Assembly (NCBI GenBank): GCA_026393985.1
Contig: JAPKZB010000093.1
Span: forward strand, 1-58,281
DNA length: 58,281 bases
Direction of reading: 5' to 3'
Source: Acidobacteriota bacterium
Lineage (GTDB): Bacteria > Acidobacteriota > Terriglobia > Bryobacterales > Bryobacteraceae
Part shown: in pieces, positions 32,409 to 40,135 of the stretch
Position numbering within the stretch: position 1 is the first letter of the stretch
Layout of the letters: each line of letters begins with the position of its first letter
The notes under the pieces: model-generated
Databases searched by the model: none
What the model saw: the letters and a program-made list of their open reading frames with translations, nothing else
Told to the model about the DNA's origin: nothing
Position numbers and translations under genes: made by a program

Positions 32409-34064
32409 CTAACCGCGGGGAGAACGATTTCGCGCCAAGGTGGCGTTGTCGCGGCGAACGGTGGGTTTGACGGGGGATTTTACTGGGGCGCTGGCGGCCC
32501 GGGCGGCGGGACGGGTGCGCGGGGTGACGCGAGCGTGTTGGAGGGTCCGGGTAGTGCGGACGGTTTTGACGGCGAGCGGCGTGCGCACTGGCGCGGCGGG
32601 TACGACGACCAGCGATCCGGGGTCGAGGAGTTCGGCAAGGCCGGTGTTGCAGGCCAGGAGGCTGGCGGGGGAGAAACCGAATTTGCGCGCGACGGCGGCG
32701 AGGTCTTCGCCTGCTTCGGTGCGGTGAACGCGCCAGGCGAGACGCTTGTCTTCCGGAACGAGTTCGAGGCCAGCCTGCAGGGTGACCAGGGTTCCCTTGG
32801 GCACGTGGAGCCGATAGCCGACGGGCGCGAGGTCTTTGAGCAGTGCCGGATTGAGCTCTTTGATGGCGGATACGGGTTGGCCGGTGAGGTCGGCGATGAG
32901 GGCGATGCTCGTGGCGGCTTTCAGCTCGAGGGTATCGTAGACGAGGGGCTCTTCGTAGGTGATGTCTTCGAGGCCGTAGTTTTTCGGGTTCTTGGACATG
33001 ATGGTCATGGCCAGAATGATGGGGACATAGTTCGAAGTTTCGAGCGGCAGGACGCCTCGGCTGCGGAGTTCCCAGACATCGGCGTAACCGGTTCGTTCGA
33101 CGGCGCGATCGACGTTACCGGGGCCGCAGTTATAGGCGGCGATGGCAAGATACCAGTCGCCGAACTGATGATACAGATCACGGAGGTGGCGGGCGGCGGC
33201 GCGGGTGGCCATTTCCGGGTCGAAGCGTTCGTCGACGAAGGCGTCCTGCCGGAGGCCGTATTCGACGCCGCGACCGCGGACGAACTGCCACATGCCGCCG
33301 GCACTCATGAAGCTGACGGCGCGGGGGAGGAAGCCGGATTCGGCCTGGGCGAGGAAGATGAACTCCTGGGGGATGCCCTCTTCATCGAGGATGCGGGAGA
33401 TCATGGCCTTGTACTTTCCGGCGCGGCGCAGGCCGGCGCGGAGGGTGCCGCGGCCGCGTTCACTTGAGAAGTAGTTAACAAAAGACAGGACGGCGTCGGT
33501 AGCTTCGAGGGGAAGCTGGCTGATGGTAGCCGCGACCTCATCCCGCACCATGGGCTTGATTTTGGGATCGAGGGGGAAGGTGAGGTTCAGGATTTCGTCG
33601 ATGGGCGCTTTGTCGAAATTGGCCTGGGTGGTTTCGGCGCCGGCGCCGAGGCCGGCGATGTCGAGGCGGTAGATTTTGGCGACGAGTTCTTCAAAGCGTT
33701 TGTCGAAGTGGGCCCGATCGACCGGATCGGCTTTGGCGCTGAGGACAAGATCGAGGGCTTCATCGAAGAGCTTGCGCGCGCCGGGGAGGTTACCGGCCTG
33801 ATAAAGCTTGCGGCCCTCCTCAAACATAGCTTCGGCGTGGCTCATGCGCTCATCTTTGCGCGTGGGTTTGGCGGGGAAGGGCTGATTGAGGAGCGGGGGA
33901 ACAATCGCGGGCGCCGTGGTGGCGCCGATGTCGCCCGATTTAGCCTCCTCCGATTCCGCGGACGCGGCACGGGCGGCGAAGGAGAGGGGCTGTGCCTGCA
34001 CGACGGCAAGAGCGAAACTCAACGCAACGGCGCTGGCAGAAAGCGTCTGTCGGAAAGGACTCAT
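32409..34064 (-). CDS. MltD-type lytic transglycosylase with LysM-like tail
   Basis: 551 residues with a signal peptide (SASAVALSFALAVVQAQP). A helical TPR-like part (about 70-150) comes before the SLT domain: FLAQAESGFLPRAVS holds the catalytic Glu, SAGGMWQFV and AIAAYNCGPGNVDRAV are the standard goose-lysozyme-like motifs. A C-terminal LysM-like repeat (WRVHRTEAGEDLAAVARKFG) would bind peptidoglycan, followed by a basic Arg/Pro-rich tail. It cleaves the glycan strand to anhydromuropeptides in the periplasm during wall turnover. Confidence 0.92.
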   Translation of the reverse strand: MSPFRQTLSASAVALSFALAVVQAQPLSFAARAASAESEEAKSGDIGATTAPAIVPPLLNQPFPAKPTRKDERMSHAEAMFEEGRKLYQAGNLPGARKLFDEALDLVLSAKADPVDRAHFDKRFEELVAKIYRLDIAGLGAGAETTQANFDKAPIDEILNLTFPLDPKIKPMVRDEVAATISQLPLEATDAVLSFVNYFSSERGRGTLRAGLRRAGKYKAMISRILDEEGIPQEFIFLAQAESGFLPRAVSFMSAGGMWQFVRGRGVEYGLRQDAFVDERFDPEMATRAAARHLRDLYHQFGDWYLAIAAYNCGPGNVDRAVERTGYADVWELRSRGVLPLETSNYVPIILAMTIMSKNPKNYGLEDITYEEPLVYDTLELKAATSIALIADLTGQPVSAIKELNPALLKDLAPVGYRLHVPKGTLVTLQAGLELVPEDKRLAWRVHRTEAGEDLAAVARKFGFSPASLLACNTGLAELLDPGSLVVVPAAPVRTPLAVKTVRTTRTLQHARVTPRTRPAARAASAPVKSPVKPTVRRDNATLARNRSPRG

Positions 34065-34195
34065 TCGGGTTGCATACCGTGGTCGGAGTTTGTGCCGGAA
34101 CTGGAATCTGGTCTACATGACAACCCTCGGATTTTACCATTTTTGGAATCGACGCGGCAAGCCGGACCGGGGAGGCCCACGGGAGCGGGGGACGA

Positions 34196-34201
34196 TATAC
34201 T
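34196..34201 (+). promoter_or_regulatory. -10 box TATACT, leaderless arrangement
   Basis: TATACT lies 8 nt before the ATG at 34210 of the beta-lactamase-fold gene and supports this start over the much longer upstream frame. Confidence 0.5.
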
Positions 34202-34209
34202 CACTGGTC

Positions 34210-35367
34210 ATGCGTGTTCTTATTTTTCTCGTCGCTAGTTTTAGTTGGGCCGCCGATTCGGGGCAGCTGGCCAGGATTGCGGTCCGGATGAAGGAGTTGG
34301 TGGATCAGGAGCGGATTGCCGGGACGGTGACGCTATTTCAGGAGAAGGGGGAGCTGGTCCATTTCGAAGCGGTGGGCTGGCAGGACATTGAGAACAAGAA
34401 GTTGATGCGCAAGGACTCGATCTTCCAGGTGATGTCGATGACCAAGCCGTTTACCGGTACGGCGATTCTGATGTTGGCCGAGGAGGGGCGGTTGTCGGTG
34501 AGCGATCCGGTGGAGAAGCATTTGCCGGAGTTCCGGGGGCAGATGGTGAAGGTGGACGGGGTGTTGAAGAAGCCGGCGCGGGCGGTGACGATTCACGACC
34601 TAATGACGCATACCGGGGGGATCCACAGCGCGCCGCCGCCGGGTTTGGGGGAGCTGTACACGAAGATGGACCGGACGTTGGCCGATGCGGTGCTGGTGTA
34701 CTCGCAGCAGCCGCTCGATTTTGAGCCGGGGTCGCGTTGGAGTTACTCGAACGCTGGGATTGCGACGTTGGGGCGCATTGTGGAGGTGGTGAGCGGGATT
34801 GCATACGAGCGGTTTCTCGAGACGCGGATTTTTCAGCCGCTGGGTATGAGAGATAGCCATTTTTTCCTGCCGGAGGCCAAGCGAGAGCGGCTGGCGATTG
34901 TGTACAAGAAGACGGCGACGGGTTTGGAACGGGCGGACGGGAGTATTCTGGGTGGGCTTTCGGCGGCGGCGCGACCCAAGGCGATCTATCCGGCGCCGGA
35001 GTTTGGGTTGTATTCGACGGCGGAGGACCTGGCGAAGTTCTATCAAGCGTTGTTGAACGGGGACCGGCGGATTCTGTCGAAGGCGTCTATCCGGTTGATG
35101 AGCAGCCGGCAGAGTGGGGAGTTGCGGGCCGGGCAGGCGCCGTACACGGCGTTTGGGTTGACGTGGGAGGTGATTGATGAAGACCCGCGCGGGCAGGTTT
35201 CGCTGTTATCGAAGGGGACGTACGGGCACGGGGGAGCGTTTTCGACGCACGGGTGGGTGGATCCGGCGCGGAAGACGATTGGGGTTTTCCTGACGCAGTT
35301 GGTGGGCGCGCCGGCTGAGGCCAAGCAGGCGTTTATGCAGATGGCGAACAGCGCGCTGCCGGAGTGA
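34210..35367 (+). CDS. Secreted serine hydrolase of the class C beta-lactamase fold
   Basis: 385 residues from ATG 34210 (MRVLIFLVASFSWAADS, signal peptide); the open frame continues upstream to 33886 but runs through the neighbour's promoter. Active-site motifs: MSMTKPFTG (SxxK), WSYSNAGI (YxN) and YGHGGAF (HxG, replacing KTG). These mark esterase/DD-peptidase-like members more than true beta-lactamases. Near the C-terminus THGWVDPARKTIGVFLTQ closes the sheet. It is probably a periplasmic esterase; it gives no sound evidence of antibiotic resistance. Confidence 0.92.
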   Translation: MRVLIFLVASFSWAADSGQLARIAVRMKELVDQERIAGTVTLFQEKGELVHFEAVGWQDIENKKLMRKDSIFQVMSMTKPFTGTAILMLAEEGRLSVSDPVEKHLPEFRGQMVKVDGVLKKPARAVTIHDLMTHTGGIHSAPPPGLGELYTKMDRTLADAVLVYSQQPLDFEPGSRWSYSNAGIATLGRIVEVVSGIAYERFLETRIFQPLGMRDSHFFLPEAKRERLAIVYKKTATGLERADGSILGGLSAAARPKAIYPAPEFGLYSTAEDLAKFYQALLNGDRRILSKASIRLMSSRQSGELRAGQAPYTAFGLTWEVIDEDPRGQVSLLSKGTYGHGGAFSTHGWVDPARKTIGVFLTQLVGAPAEAKQAFMQMANSALPE

Positions 35368-35380
35368 AGCGACGGGCGGC

Positions 35381-36604
35381 CTATTTGCTGCTGTTTTCGA
35401 GGACGGGCTTGACGAGGGAGCCGGTGCGGAGAGGAAGGTCGGAGGCGAGGGCGACGCGGTCGCCGGGCCGGAGGTCGCGGGTGATCTGGGTGCGGAGTGC
35501 GTTCGACAGACCGGTTTGGACAGGCCGCCAGATGACTTTGTCGTTATCGAGAAGCAGGACGCCGGTGACGCCGTTTTCCCGGCGGAGGGCTTCTTTGGGG
35601 ATAGTGGTGGCGCGTTGAGCGGTTTGGCTGCGGATGGCGACGTTGACGTTGGCGCCGGGCGGTAAGCTGTTGTTGGGGTTGGCGATTTTGACGAGGACTT
35701 CGCCGACCTGGCGGCTGCCGAGGGGTACGATCTGGGTGGGGAGCATTTCGACCTGTCCGGTCCACTCCTTGCCGGGGCGGGCGTCCCAGGTGACGGTAAC
35801 GGACTGACCGGTGGAGACGCGGCCGAGTTCTGGTTCATCGACGTAGACATGAACCTGGAGGAGGTCCACTTTGCCGATGTGGGCGATCAGATCGCCGGCA
35901 TTGAGAAATGCGCCGGACCGCAGATCGATCTGATAGACCGTGCCCTCGATGGGGGAGCGAAGGTTTCGCCGCTCGAGCTGACTTTGGGCCTGGGCGACGG
36001 CGGCTTTGGCTTCCTGGATGCGGGCGGCGGCAGCTTGGCGGTCGCCGGCGGAGACGAGCGATTTTTTGGTTTCCTCCAAACCGCGCAACTGTTCGCGGAG
36101 GACGAGGATGTTGGCGCGCATGCGTTCGGCCTCCTGGAGGGCGACCGCCTTGCGGGCGACGAGCCGTTCGGTGGAGGAGAGTTCGACCTCGGCATTGGCG
36201 ATCTGGACGCGGAGTCGGGAGATATTGCCCTCGAGTTCGGAGCGGAGGGAGGCGCGGCCGCCCTTCGAGACGTTTTCGGCCTCGCCTTCGACTTGGGCGA
36301 GACGGGCTTGCGCGGCTTCGAGCGCCGCCTGCATTTCGAGGTCTTCCATGGCGCCGACGATGGCGCCGGCGGTGACGGTGCTACCCTTTTGCACGCGGAC
36401 ATCGATGAGGCGACCGGCGCGTTCCGCGCGGAGAGCGATCCAGGAGATGGGTTCGACTTTGCCGTTGGTGTTGAGGGTGTCGACCAGGTCCTCCACTTTG
36501 GCCGTGGCGAAACGCACTTCCGGAGCCGTGTTCCGCAGAGAGAACGCGAGCCAGCCTACCGTCGCTAAGATCAGCAGAGTGACGAGAGCCAGAAACATCT
36601 TCAT
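35381..36604 (-). CDS. Efflux periplasmic adaptor (HlyD/MacA-like membrane-fusion protein)
   Basis: 407 residues with an N-terminal anchor (FLALVTLLILATVGWLAF). The lipoyl half-motifs flank a long alpha-hairpin (about 95-230): ALRAERAGRLIDVRVQKGS before it and RNLRSPIEGTVYQIDLRSG after it. The beta-barrel domain then follows (VHVYVDEPELGRVSTGQSV). Such adaptors link an inner-membrane pump to an outer-membrane channel. No ABC or RND pump gene is adjacent: the start overlaps the dehydrogenase stop by 4 bp instead, so the pump must be encoded elsewhere or downstream outside this operon. Confidence 0.92.
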   Translation of the reverse strand: MKMFLALVTLLILATVGWLAFSLRNTAPEVRFATAKVEDLVDTLNTNGKVEPISWIALRAERAGRLIDVRVQKGSTVTAGAIVGAMEDLEMQAALEAAQARLAQVEGEAENVSKGGRASLRSELEGNISRLRVQIANAEVELSSTERLVARKAVALQEAERMRANILVLREQLRGLEETKKSLVSAGDRQAAAARIQEAKAAVAQAQSQLERRNLRSPIEGTVYQIDLRSGAFLNAGDLIAHIGKVDLLQVHVYVDEPELGRVSTGQSVTVTWDARPGKEWTGQVEMLPTQIVPLGSRQVGEVLVKIANPNNSLPPGANVNVAIRSQTAQRATTIPKEALRRENGVTGVLLLDNDKVIWRPVQTGLSNALRTQITRDLRPGDRVALASDLPLRTGSLVKPVLENSSK

Positions 36605-37701
36605 GGTACGAGTACGGTCTTCCCTGCCCGCCAGTTTCGTACGGTTTCGAGAGCCGCATTCGCTTCCTTAATTGGGTACCGAGCAGTAATCTCTTCGGCA
36701 AAAAGGCGCTGCCAATGAGAAATTTCGAGCAGGCGAAGGGCTTTATCGACGTGGCGGGCTTCAAAGGCCCAACTGCCGTGGATGGTGAGCTGTTTGCGGG
36801 TGATGATGTGGGGATTGAAGGAGATATTGCCGGCGTTGGCGTACTGGCCGAGGACGAGGTACTTGCCGCCGTCGCGGGGGAGTTCTACCCCTTCGTTGAC
36901 GGCGGCGGGGTAGCCGACGCATTCGATGACGAGGTCGGCGCCGAAGCCGCCGGTGTGGGCGAGGACGAGTTCGCGACGCGCTTCCGGGGTGGTGGTTTCG
37001 GCGATATCGATGACGACGTCGGCGCCGAAGTTCTGGGCCATGGCGATGCGGTGGGCGGGACCGCCGATGGCGATGATTTTGCCGGCGCCGCTTTGGCGGG
37101 CGACGGCGATGGCGGCGAGGCCGACCGGACCGGTGCCCTGGACGACGACGGAGTCGCCCCAGGAGACGGGGCAGCGTTCGAGGCCGTGGATGGCGGTCAT
37201 GAGGGCGCAGCCGGAGCCGACGACGGCTTCGGTGGGGATGGAGTCGGGTAGCTTGAAGATGGCGGTGCCGGCGCGGAGATGGATCTGTTCGGCGTAGCCG
37301 CCGCGAAGGTGGGGTTCGACCTCGCAGCAGTAGCTGATGCCGTAGGCCTTGCGGTTGACGCAGCGGGTGGGTTGGCGGACGACGCGGCAGTAGTAGCATT
37401 CGCCGCAGGTGATGGAGCTGGCCCAGACGATGCGGTCGCCGACGGCGAGTTGCTGGCCGCGGAAGTCTTTGTGGAGGCCTTCGCCGAGGATTTCGATGCG
37501 GCCGACGGTTTCGTGGCCCATGATGACGGGCAGGGGGATGGGGAGCTGGCCGAGCCAGAGGTGGACGTCGGTGCCGCAGATGCCGGCCATTTCGATACGG
37601 ACGACGCATTCGCCGGGACCGGCGGCGGTGAGGGCCGGGTACTGGCGGATTTCGAGGGGCTGTTCGTAGGCCGTGAGGACGGCGGCGGTGATGGGTTTCA
37701 T
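36601..37701 (-). CDS. Zinc-dependent alcohol dehydrogenase (MDR family)
   Basis: 366 residues from ATG 37701 (MKPITAAVLTAYEQPLEI). Catalytic zinc residues are in ICGTDVHLW and MGHETVGRI; structural-zinc cysteines are in ITCGECYYCRVVRQPTRC; the NAD(P) motif is VVQGTGPVGLAAIAVA. Close to threonine/sorbitol dehydrogenase-like medium-chain enzymes; the substrate is not clear. It overlaps the HlyD gene by 4 bp and lies 13 bp after the gene ending at 37715, so three minus-strand genes may form one operon. Confidence 0.93.
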   Translation of the reverse strand: MKPITAAVLTAYEQPLEIRQYPALTAAGPGECVVRIEMAGICGTDVHLWLGQLPIPLPVIMGHETVGRIEILGEGLHKDFRGQQLAVGDRIVWASSITCGECYYCRVVRQPTRCVNRKAYGISYCCEVEPHLRGGYAEQIHLRAGTAIFKLPDSIPTEAVVGSGCALMTAIHGLERCPVSWGDSVVVQGTGPVGLAAIAVARQSGAGKIIAIGGPAHRIAMAQNFGADVVIDIAETTTPEARRELVLAHTGGFGADLVIECVGYPAAVNEGVELPRDGGKYLVLGQYANAGNISFNPHIITRKQLTIHGSWAFEARHVDKALRLLEISHWQRLFAEEITARYPIKEANAALETVRNWRAGKTVLVP

Positions 37702-37714
37702 GGTGGTCGGGAGT

Positions 37715-38086
37715 TTACTCGTGATGGGTGATGCAGTAGTCGAGGAGGAGTTGGGCTTCGCGCTCGCGCTGGGCGGGGGAGGCGCGGGCGAAGGCGGCGG
37801 CATCCCAGCGGTTGTCCATTTGGCGGAGGACGGGGTGGGAGCCGATGCGGCCGAACCAGTAACGGGCGTTGAACTCGTCGGGTTCCTCGCGATGGAGGAT
37901 GGCGTGCCAGTAGCTGCCGGTGGGGGTGGGGAGGTCCTGGGCGACCTCGTGCGCCTGCGGCCAGAAACCGCAGCGGAGCCAGAGTCCGGCGCGGACGCCG
38001 GGGGGCAGGGTGGAGGCGGCCAGGAGGGGGCGAGCGGCGGGACCGGGGTTGGCGAGGATGGCGGCGATCTCGTCAGCGGGGGACAT
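37715..38086 (-). CDS. Conserved hypothetical protein
   Basis: 123 residues from ATG 38086 (MSPADEIAAILANPGPA). An alternative ATG at 38095 is less likely because a minus-strand CATAAT box (38099-38094) would overlap it and lies 7 nt from 38086. Distinct segments are GLWLRCGFWPQAHEVAQDL and GSYWHAILHREEPDEFNARYWF, a pattern I recognise from uncharacterised acidobacterial proteins. No domain name can be given. It leads the ADH-HlyD unit. Confidence 0.72.
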   Translation of the reverse strand: MSPADEIAAILANPGPAARPLLAASTLPPGVRAGLWLRCGFWPQAHEVAQDLPTPTGSYWHAILHREEPDEFNARYWFGRIGSHPVLRQMDNRWDAAAFARASPAQREREAQLLLDYCITHHE

Positions 38087-38093
38087 CGCTACC

Positions 38094-38101
38094 ATTATGA
38101 T
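38094..38101. promoter_or_regulatory. Overlapping divergent -10 boxes
   Basis: ATTATGAT reads TATGAT on + (38096-38101, about 26 nt before the patatin ATG at 38128, which has GGTAGGGG as its ribosome-binding site) and CATAAT on - (7 nt before the ATG at 38086). Confidence 0.45.
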
Positions 38102-38127
38102 GCGGGGTTCCGTCAGACTGGTAGGGG

Positions 38128-38868
38128 ATGGGTAAGCGAGCGTTGGTGTTGAGCGGCGGGGGGATGTTTGCGGCGTTTCAGGCCGGGGCGTGGCGGGCAC
38201 TGGCGGGGCGGTTTGCGCCGGACGTGGTGATTGGGGCGTCGGCGGGGGCGTTGAACGCGTGGATGGTGGCGGGGCGGGTGGATCCGGAGGAGTTGTGCCG
38301 GCTTTGGTTGACGCTGGACGAGCGGTTGGAGGCGCCGCGGCTGCGGTGGCCGCGGCGGTGGAGCGATGGGATCCTGGACGCGACGGGGATTGAGCGGTTG
38401 CTGCGGCGGGCGACGGAGGAGTATCGGCCGGCGTTGGGGCTGGGGGTGACGGTTTGCGAGGGATGGCGGCTGCGGAACCGGGTGTATTGGGGTGGGGAGG
38501 TGACGGTGAAGCATTTGCTTGCTTCCTGCGCGGTGCCTGGGGTTTTGCCGGCGCAGCGTTTGGAGGGCGGGCTGTCGTTTGATGGGGGGCTGCGGGCGGT
38601 GTGTCCGGTGTGGGCGGCTGAGGAGTGGGGGGCGACGGACATCGTGGCGATTGACGTGTGGACGGACATTTCAAGGAACGCGCACAACGGACCCGCTTGG
38701 GCCTGTGCGCTGCCGTGGGGGTGGGGGTTGGGGCGGCGGCGGGCGGAAGGGGCGCACGTGCGAAGGATTCAGCCGCCGGCGCGGTTGGGGCGGATGCGGG
38801 AGTCGGCGTTGTGGAGCCGGGAGAACATGGAGCGGTGGATCGCCGCCGGGGAGGCGGCTGCGCGATAA
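38128..38868 (+). CDS. Patatin-like phospholipase
   Basis: 246 residues. The oxyanion loop is LVLSGGGMFAAFQAG, the nucleophile elbow is VIGASAGALNAW (Ser), and the catalytic Asp is in FDGGLRAVCPVW. The Ser-Asp dyad is therefore complete. Residues around ISRNAHNGPAWACALP (about 182-197) are encoded by DNA that closely matches the 48-bp repeat unit found at 58211-58281, so this part may be a repeat-derived insertion rather than family sequence. The next gene starts 9 bp after the stop. Confidence 0.9.
   Translation: MGKRALVLSGGGMFAAFQAGAWRALAGRFAPDVVIGASAGALNAWMVAGRVDPEELCRLWLTLDERLEAPRLRWPRRWSDGILDATGIERLLRRATEEYRPALGLGVTVCEGWRLRNRVYWGGEVTVKHLLASCAVPGVLPAQRLEGGLSFDGGLRAVCPVWAAEEWGATDIVAIDVWTDISRNAHNGPAWACALPWGWGLGRRRAEGAHVRRIQPPARLGRMRESALWSRENMERWIAAGEAAAR
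38673..38710 (+). repeat. Copy of the 48-bp repeat family inside the patatin gene
   Basis: AAGGAACGCGCACAACGG at 38673-38690, then ACCCGCTTGGGCCTGTGC, parallels AAGGAACCGCGCACAACGG...CTCGCTT...CGGCCTGTGC at 58217 onwards, with one missing C and a shorter middle. It is read in frame. Confidence 0.6.
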
Positions 38869-38877
38869 TTGAGGGGC

Positions 38878-39174
38878 ATGCCAACGTATCGGATTTTGCG
38901 GATGAAGGATTCTCCGCGGCAGAACTTCCGCTGGGCGCCGCACACGAGCGGGGTGACGATGGTGAAGTTGAAGGACTACGAGGAGGCGGGCAGCGTTGAC
39001 GCCGAGAATCCGTACGCGGCCTGGGAGCAGTTGAAGGGCACGGATGCGGCGCTGCAGGTGGGCGATGTTCTTGAGAACGAGCTGGGGGAGATCCGCCTTT
39101 GCAAGTACGTGGGATTTGAAGAGGCCAAGTGGCTGGTGGCGGAACCGGCGCCGGCGGTTCCAGGTAAACTGTAA
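38878..39174 (+). CDS. Small conserved hypothetical protein
   Basis: 98 residues from ATG 38878 (MPTYRILRMKDSPRQNFRW); GATAAT 8 nt upstream suggests its own leaderless promoter inside the end of the patatin gene. Motifs: PHTSGVTMVKLKDYE, NPYAAWEQLKGT and LCKYVGFEEAKWL. The size and style suggest a cytoplasmic regulatory or adaptor protein, seemingly restricted to this lineage. No domain assigned. A TAAACT box at 39165-39170, inside its end, may drive the next gene. Confidence 0.78.
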   Translation: MPTYRILRMKDSPRQNFRWAPHTSGVTMVKLKDYEEAGSVDAENPYAAWEQLKGTDAALQVGDVLENELGEIRLCKYVGFEEAKWLVAEPAPAVPGKL

Positions 39175-39180
39175 TTGTCT

Positions 39181-39789
39181 ATGGAGTCCTCGCTAGGAGC
39201 GCAGTCCGTCGAAGCAGGCAACGGTAGCGGTCCGCCTGCTCAGCCGGAGGTTTACGCTCTGGTGGCTTACATCAACGGCGAATTGGGCGATTTTCTGTAC
39301 GCTCTACGGCAGGAGATTGTGCCGACGTGCCGGCTGCGGTCGCACGTTTCGTTGTTGCCGCCCCGGAAACTGGCGGGGAAGCCGGAGGGGGCGGCGGAGC
39401 AGATTGCGGCGGTGGCCGGGAGCCGGCCGGTGTTTGAGGTACGGCTGGGCGAGATCTGCGTGTTTCCGGTGACGAACGTGATTTACCTGGACGTGGCGGC
39501 AGGCCGGGAGGAGTTGACGGCGATGCATGCGGAGCTGAACGGTGGGGCGCTGGCCTACGCGGAGCCGTTTGCCTACCATCCGCACATCACGCTGGGGCAG
39601 GAGTTGACGCCGGAGCAGTTTGCGGCGGGGTTGGCGTTGTGCCGGAGGCGGTGGGCCGAGTATGCGGGGTCGCGGAGTTTTCCGGTGGAGACGATCAGTT
39701 TTGTGAAGAACACCGGCAACTGCGGGTGGAGGGATTTGAACGAGACGGCAATGCTTCGGGAGCCGGCGGGGATGCCGGGGGCGCGGTAG
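39181..39789 (+). CDS. 2'-5' RNA ligase (LigT/2H phosphoesterase) family protein
   Basis: 202 residues from ATG 39181; a TTG at 39175 is also in frame. The two HxT/S motifs of 2H phosphoesterases are SHVSLLPP (about residue 57) and PHITLGQE (about 136). Length and spacing fit LigT/CPDase-like proteins acting on 2',3'-cyclic or 2'-5' linkages. The N-terminal 25 residues are Gly/Pro-rich. A TAAACT box lies 10 nt before the ATG. Physiological substrate unknown. Confidence 0.86.
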   Translation: MESSLGAQSVEAGNGSGPPAQPEVYALVAYINGELGDFLYALRQEIVPTCRLRSHVSLLPPRKLAGKPEGAAEQIAAVAGSRPVFEVRLGEICVFPVTNVIYLDVAAGREELTAMHAELNGGALAYAEPFAYHPHITLGQELTPEQFAAGLALCRRRWAEYAGSRSFPVETISFVKNTGNCGWRDLNETAMLREPAGMPGAR

Positions 39790-39793
39790 GGTG

Positions 39794-40072
39794 ATGCCTC
39801 TGACGCGACGGCAGTGGCTTGGAGTGCTGGCCGCCGCCTTTGTATTGTTTTTTGCCGTGGCGATTTATACGCCGCTGCACCGGCACGAGGCGGGCAATCC
39901 GTATCAGTGTTCGTTGAACAATATCGACCAGGCGATGGCGGAAGCGGCCGTGCTGGTGGGTTTGGTGCTGGTGGTGCTGGTCCGTTTGGGCGCGGTGGCG
40001 GCGGCGCGGGCGGGTCGGGTGGCGGTGGGGGTGATTCCCTGCCCCGTGGGCCGGGGGCCTCCTTCTTTCTAG
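39794..40072 (+). CDS. Small membrane protein of unknown function
   Basis: 92 residues from ATG 39794; a GTG immediately before it (39791) is also possible. Two hydrophobic helices, WLGVLAAAFVLFFAVAIY (about 9-26) and AVLVGLVLVVLVRLGAVAA (about 52-70), flank an outward loop with HRHEAGNPYQC. It is 4 bp after the 2H phosphoesterase and just before the Oar-type receptor, so it may be co-transcribed. No family recognised. Confidence 0.6.
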   Translation: MPLTRRQWLGVLAAAFVLFFAVAIYTPLHRHEAGNPYQCSLNNIDQAMAEAAVLVGLVLVVLVRLGAVAAARAGRVAVGVIPCPVGRGPPSF

Positions 40073-40135
40073 GTTGGCGTTCTAAGCTGGCGCGGTTCTT
40101 TTCTCTGCAGCTTGCGACCAAACGAGAGGTGGCGT

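Noticed and set aside
33886-34209. N-terminal extension of the beta-lactamase-fold protein
   Set aside because: The extension is antisense to the lytic transglycosylase gene and crosses the TATACT box; the signal peptide starts at 34210.
34210-35367. Antibiotic-resistance beta-lactamase
   Set aside because: SMTK, YSN and HGG are present but HGG replaces KTG and the gene sits among esterases; the fold is shared with many esterases and DD-peptidases.
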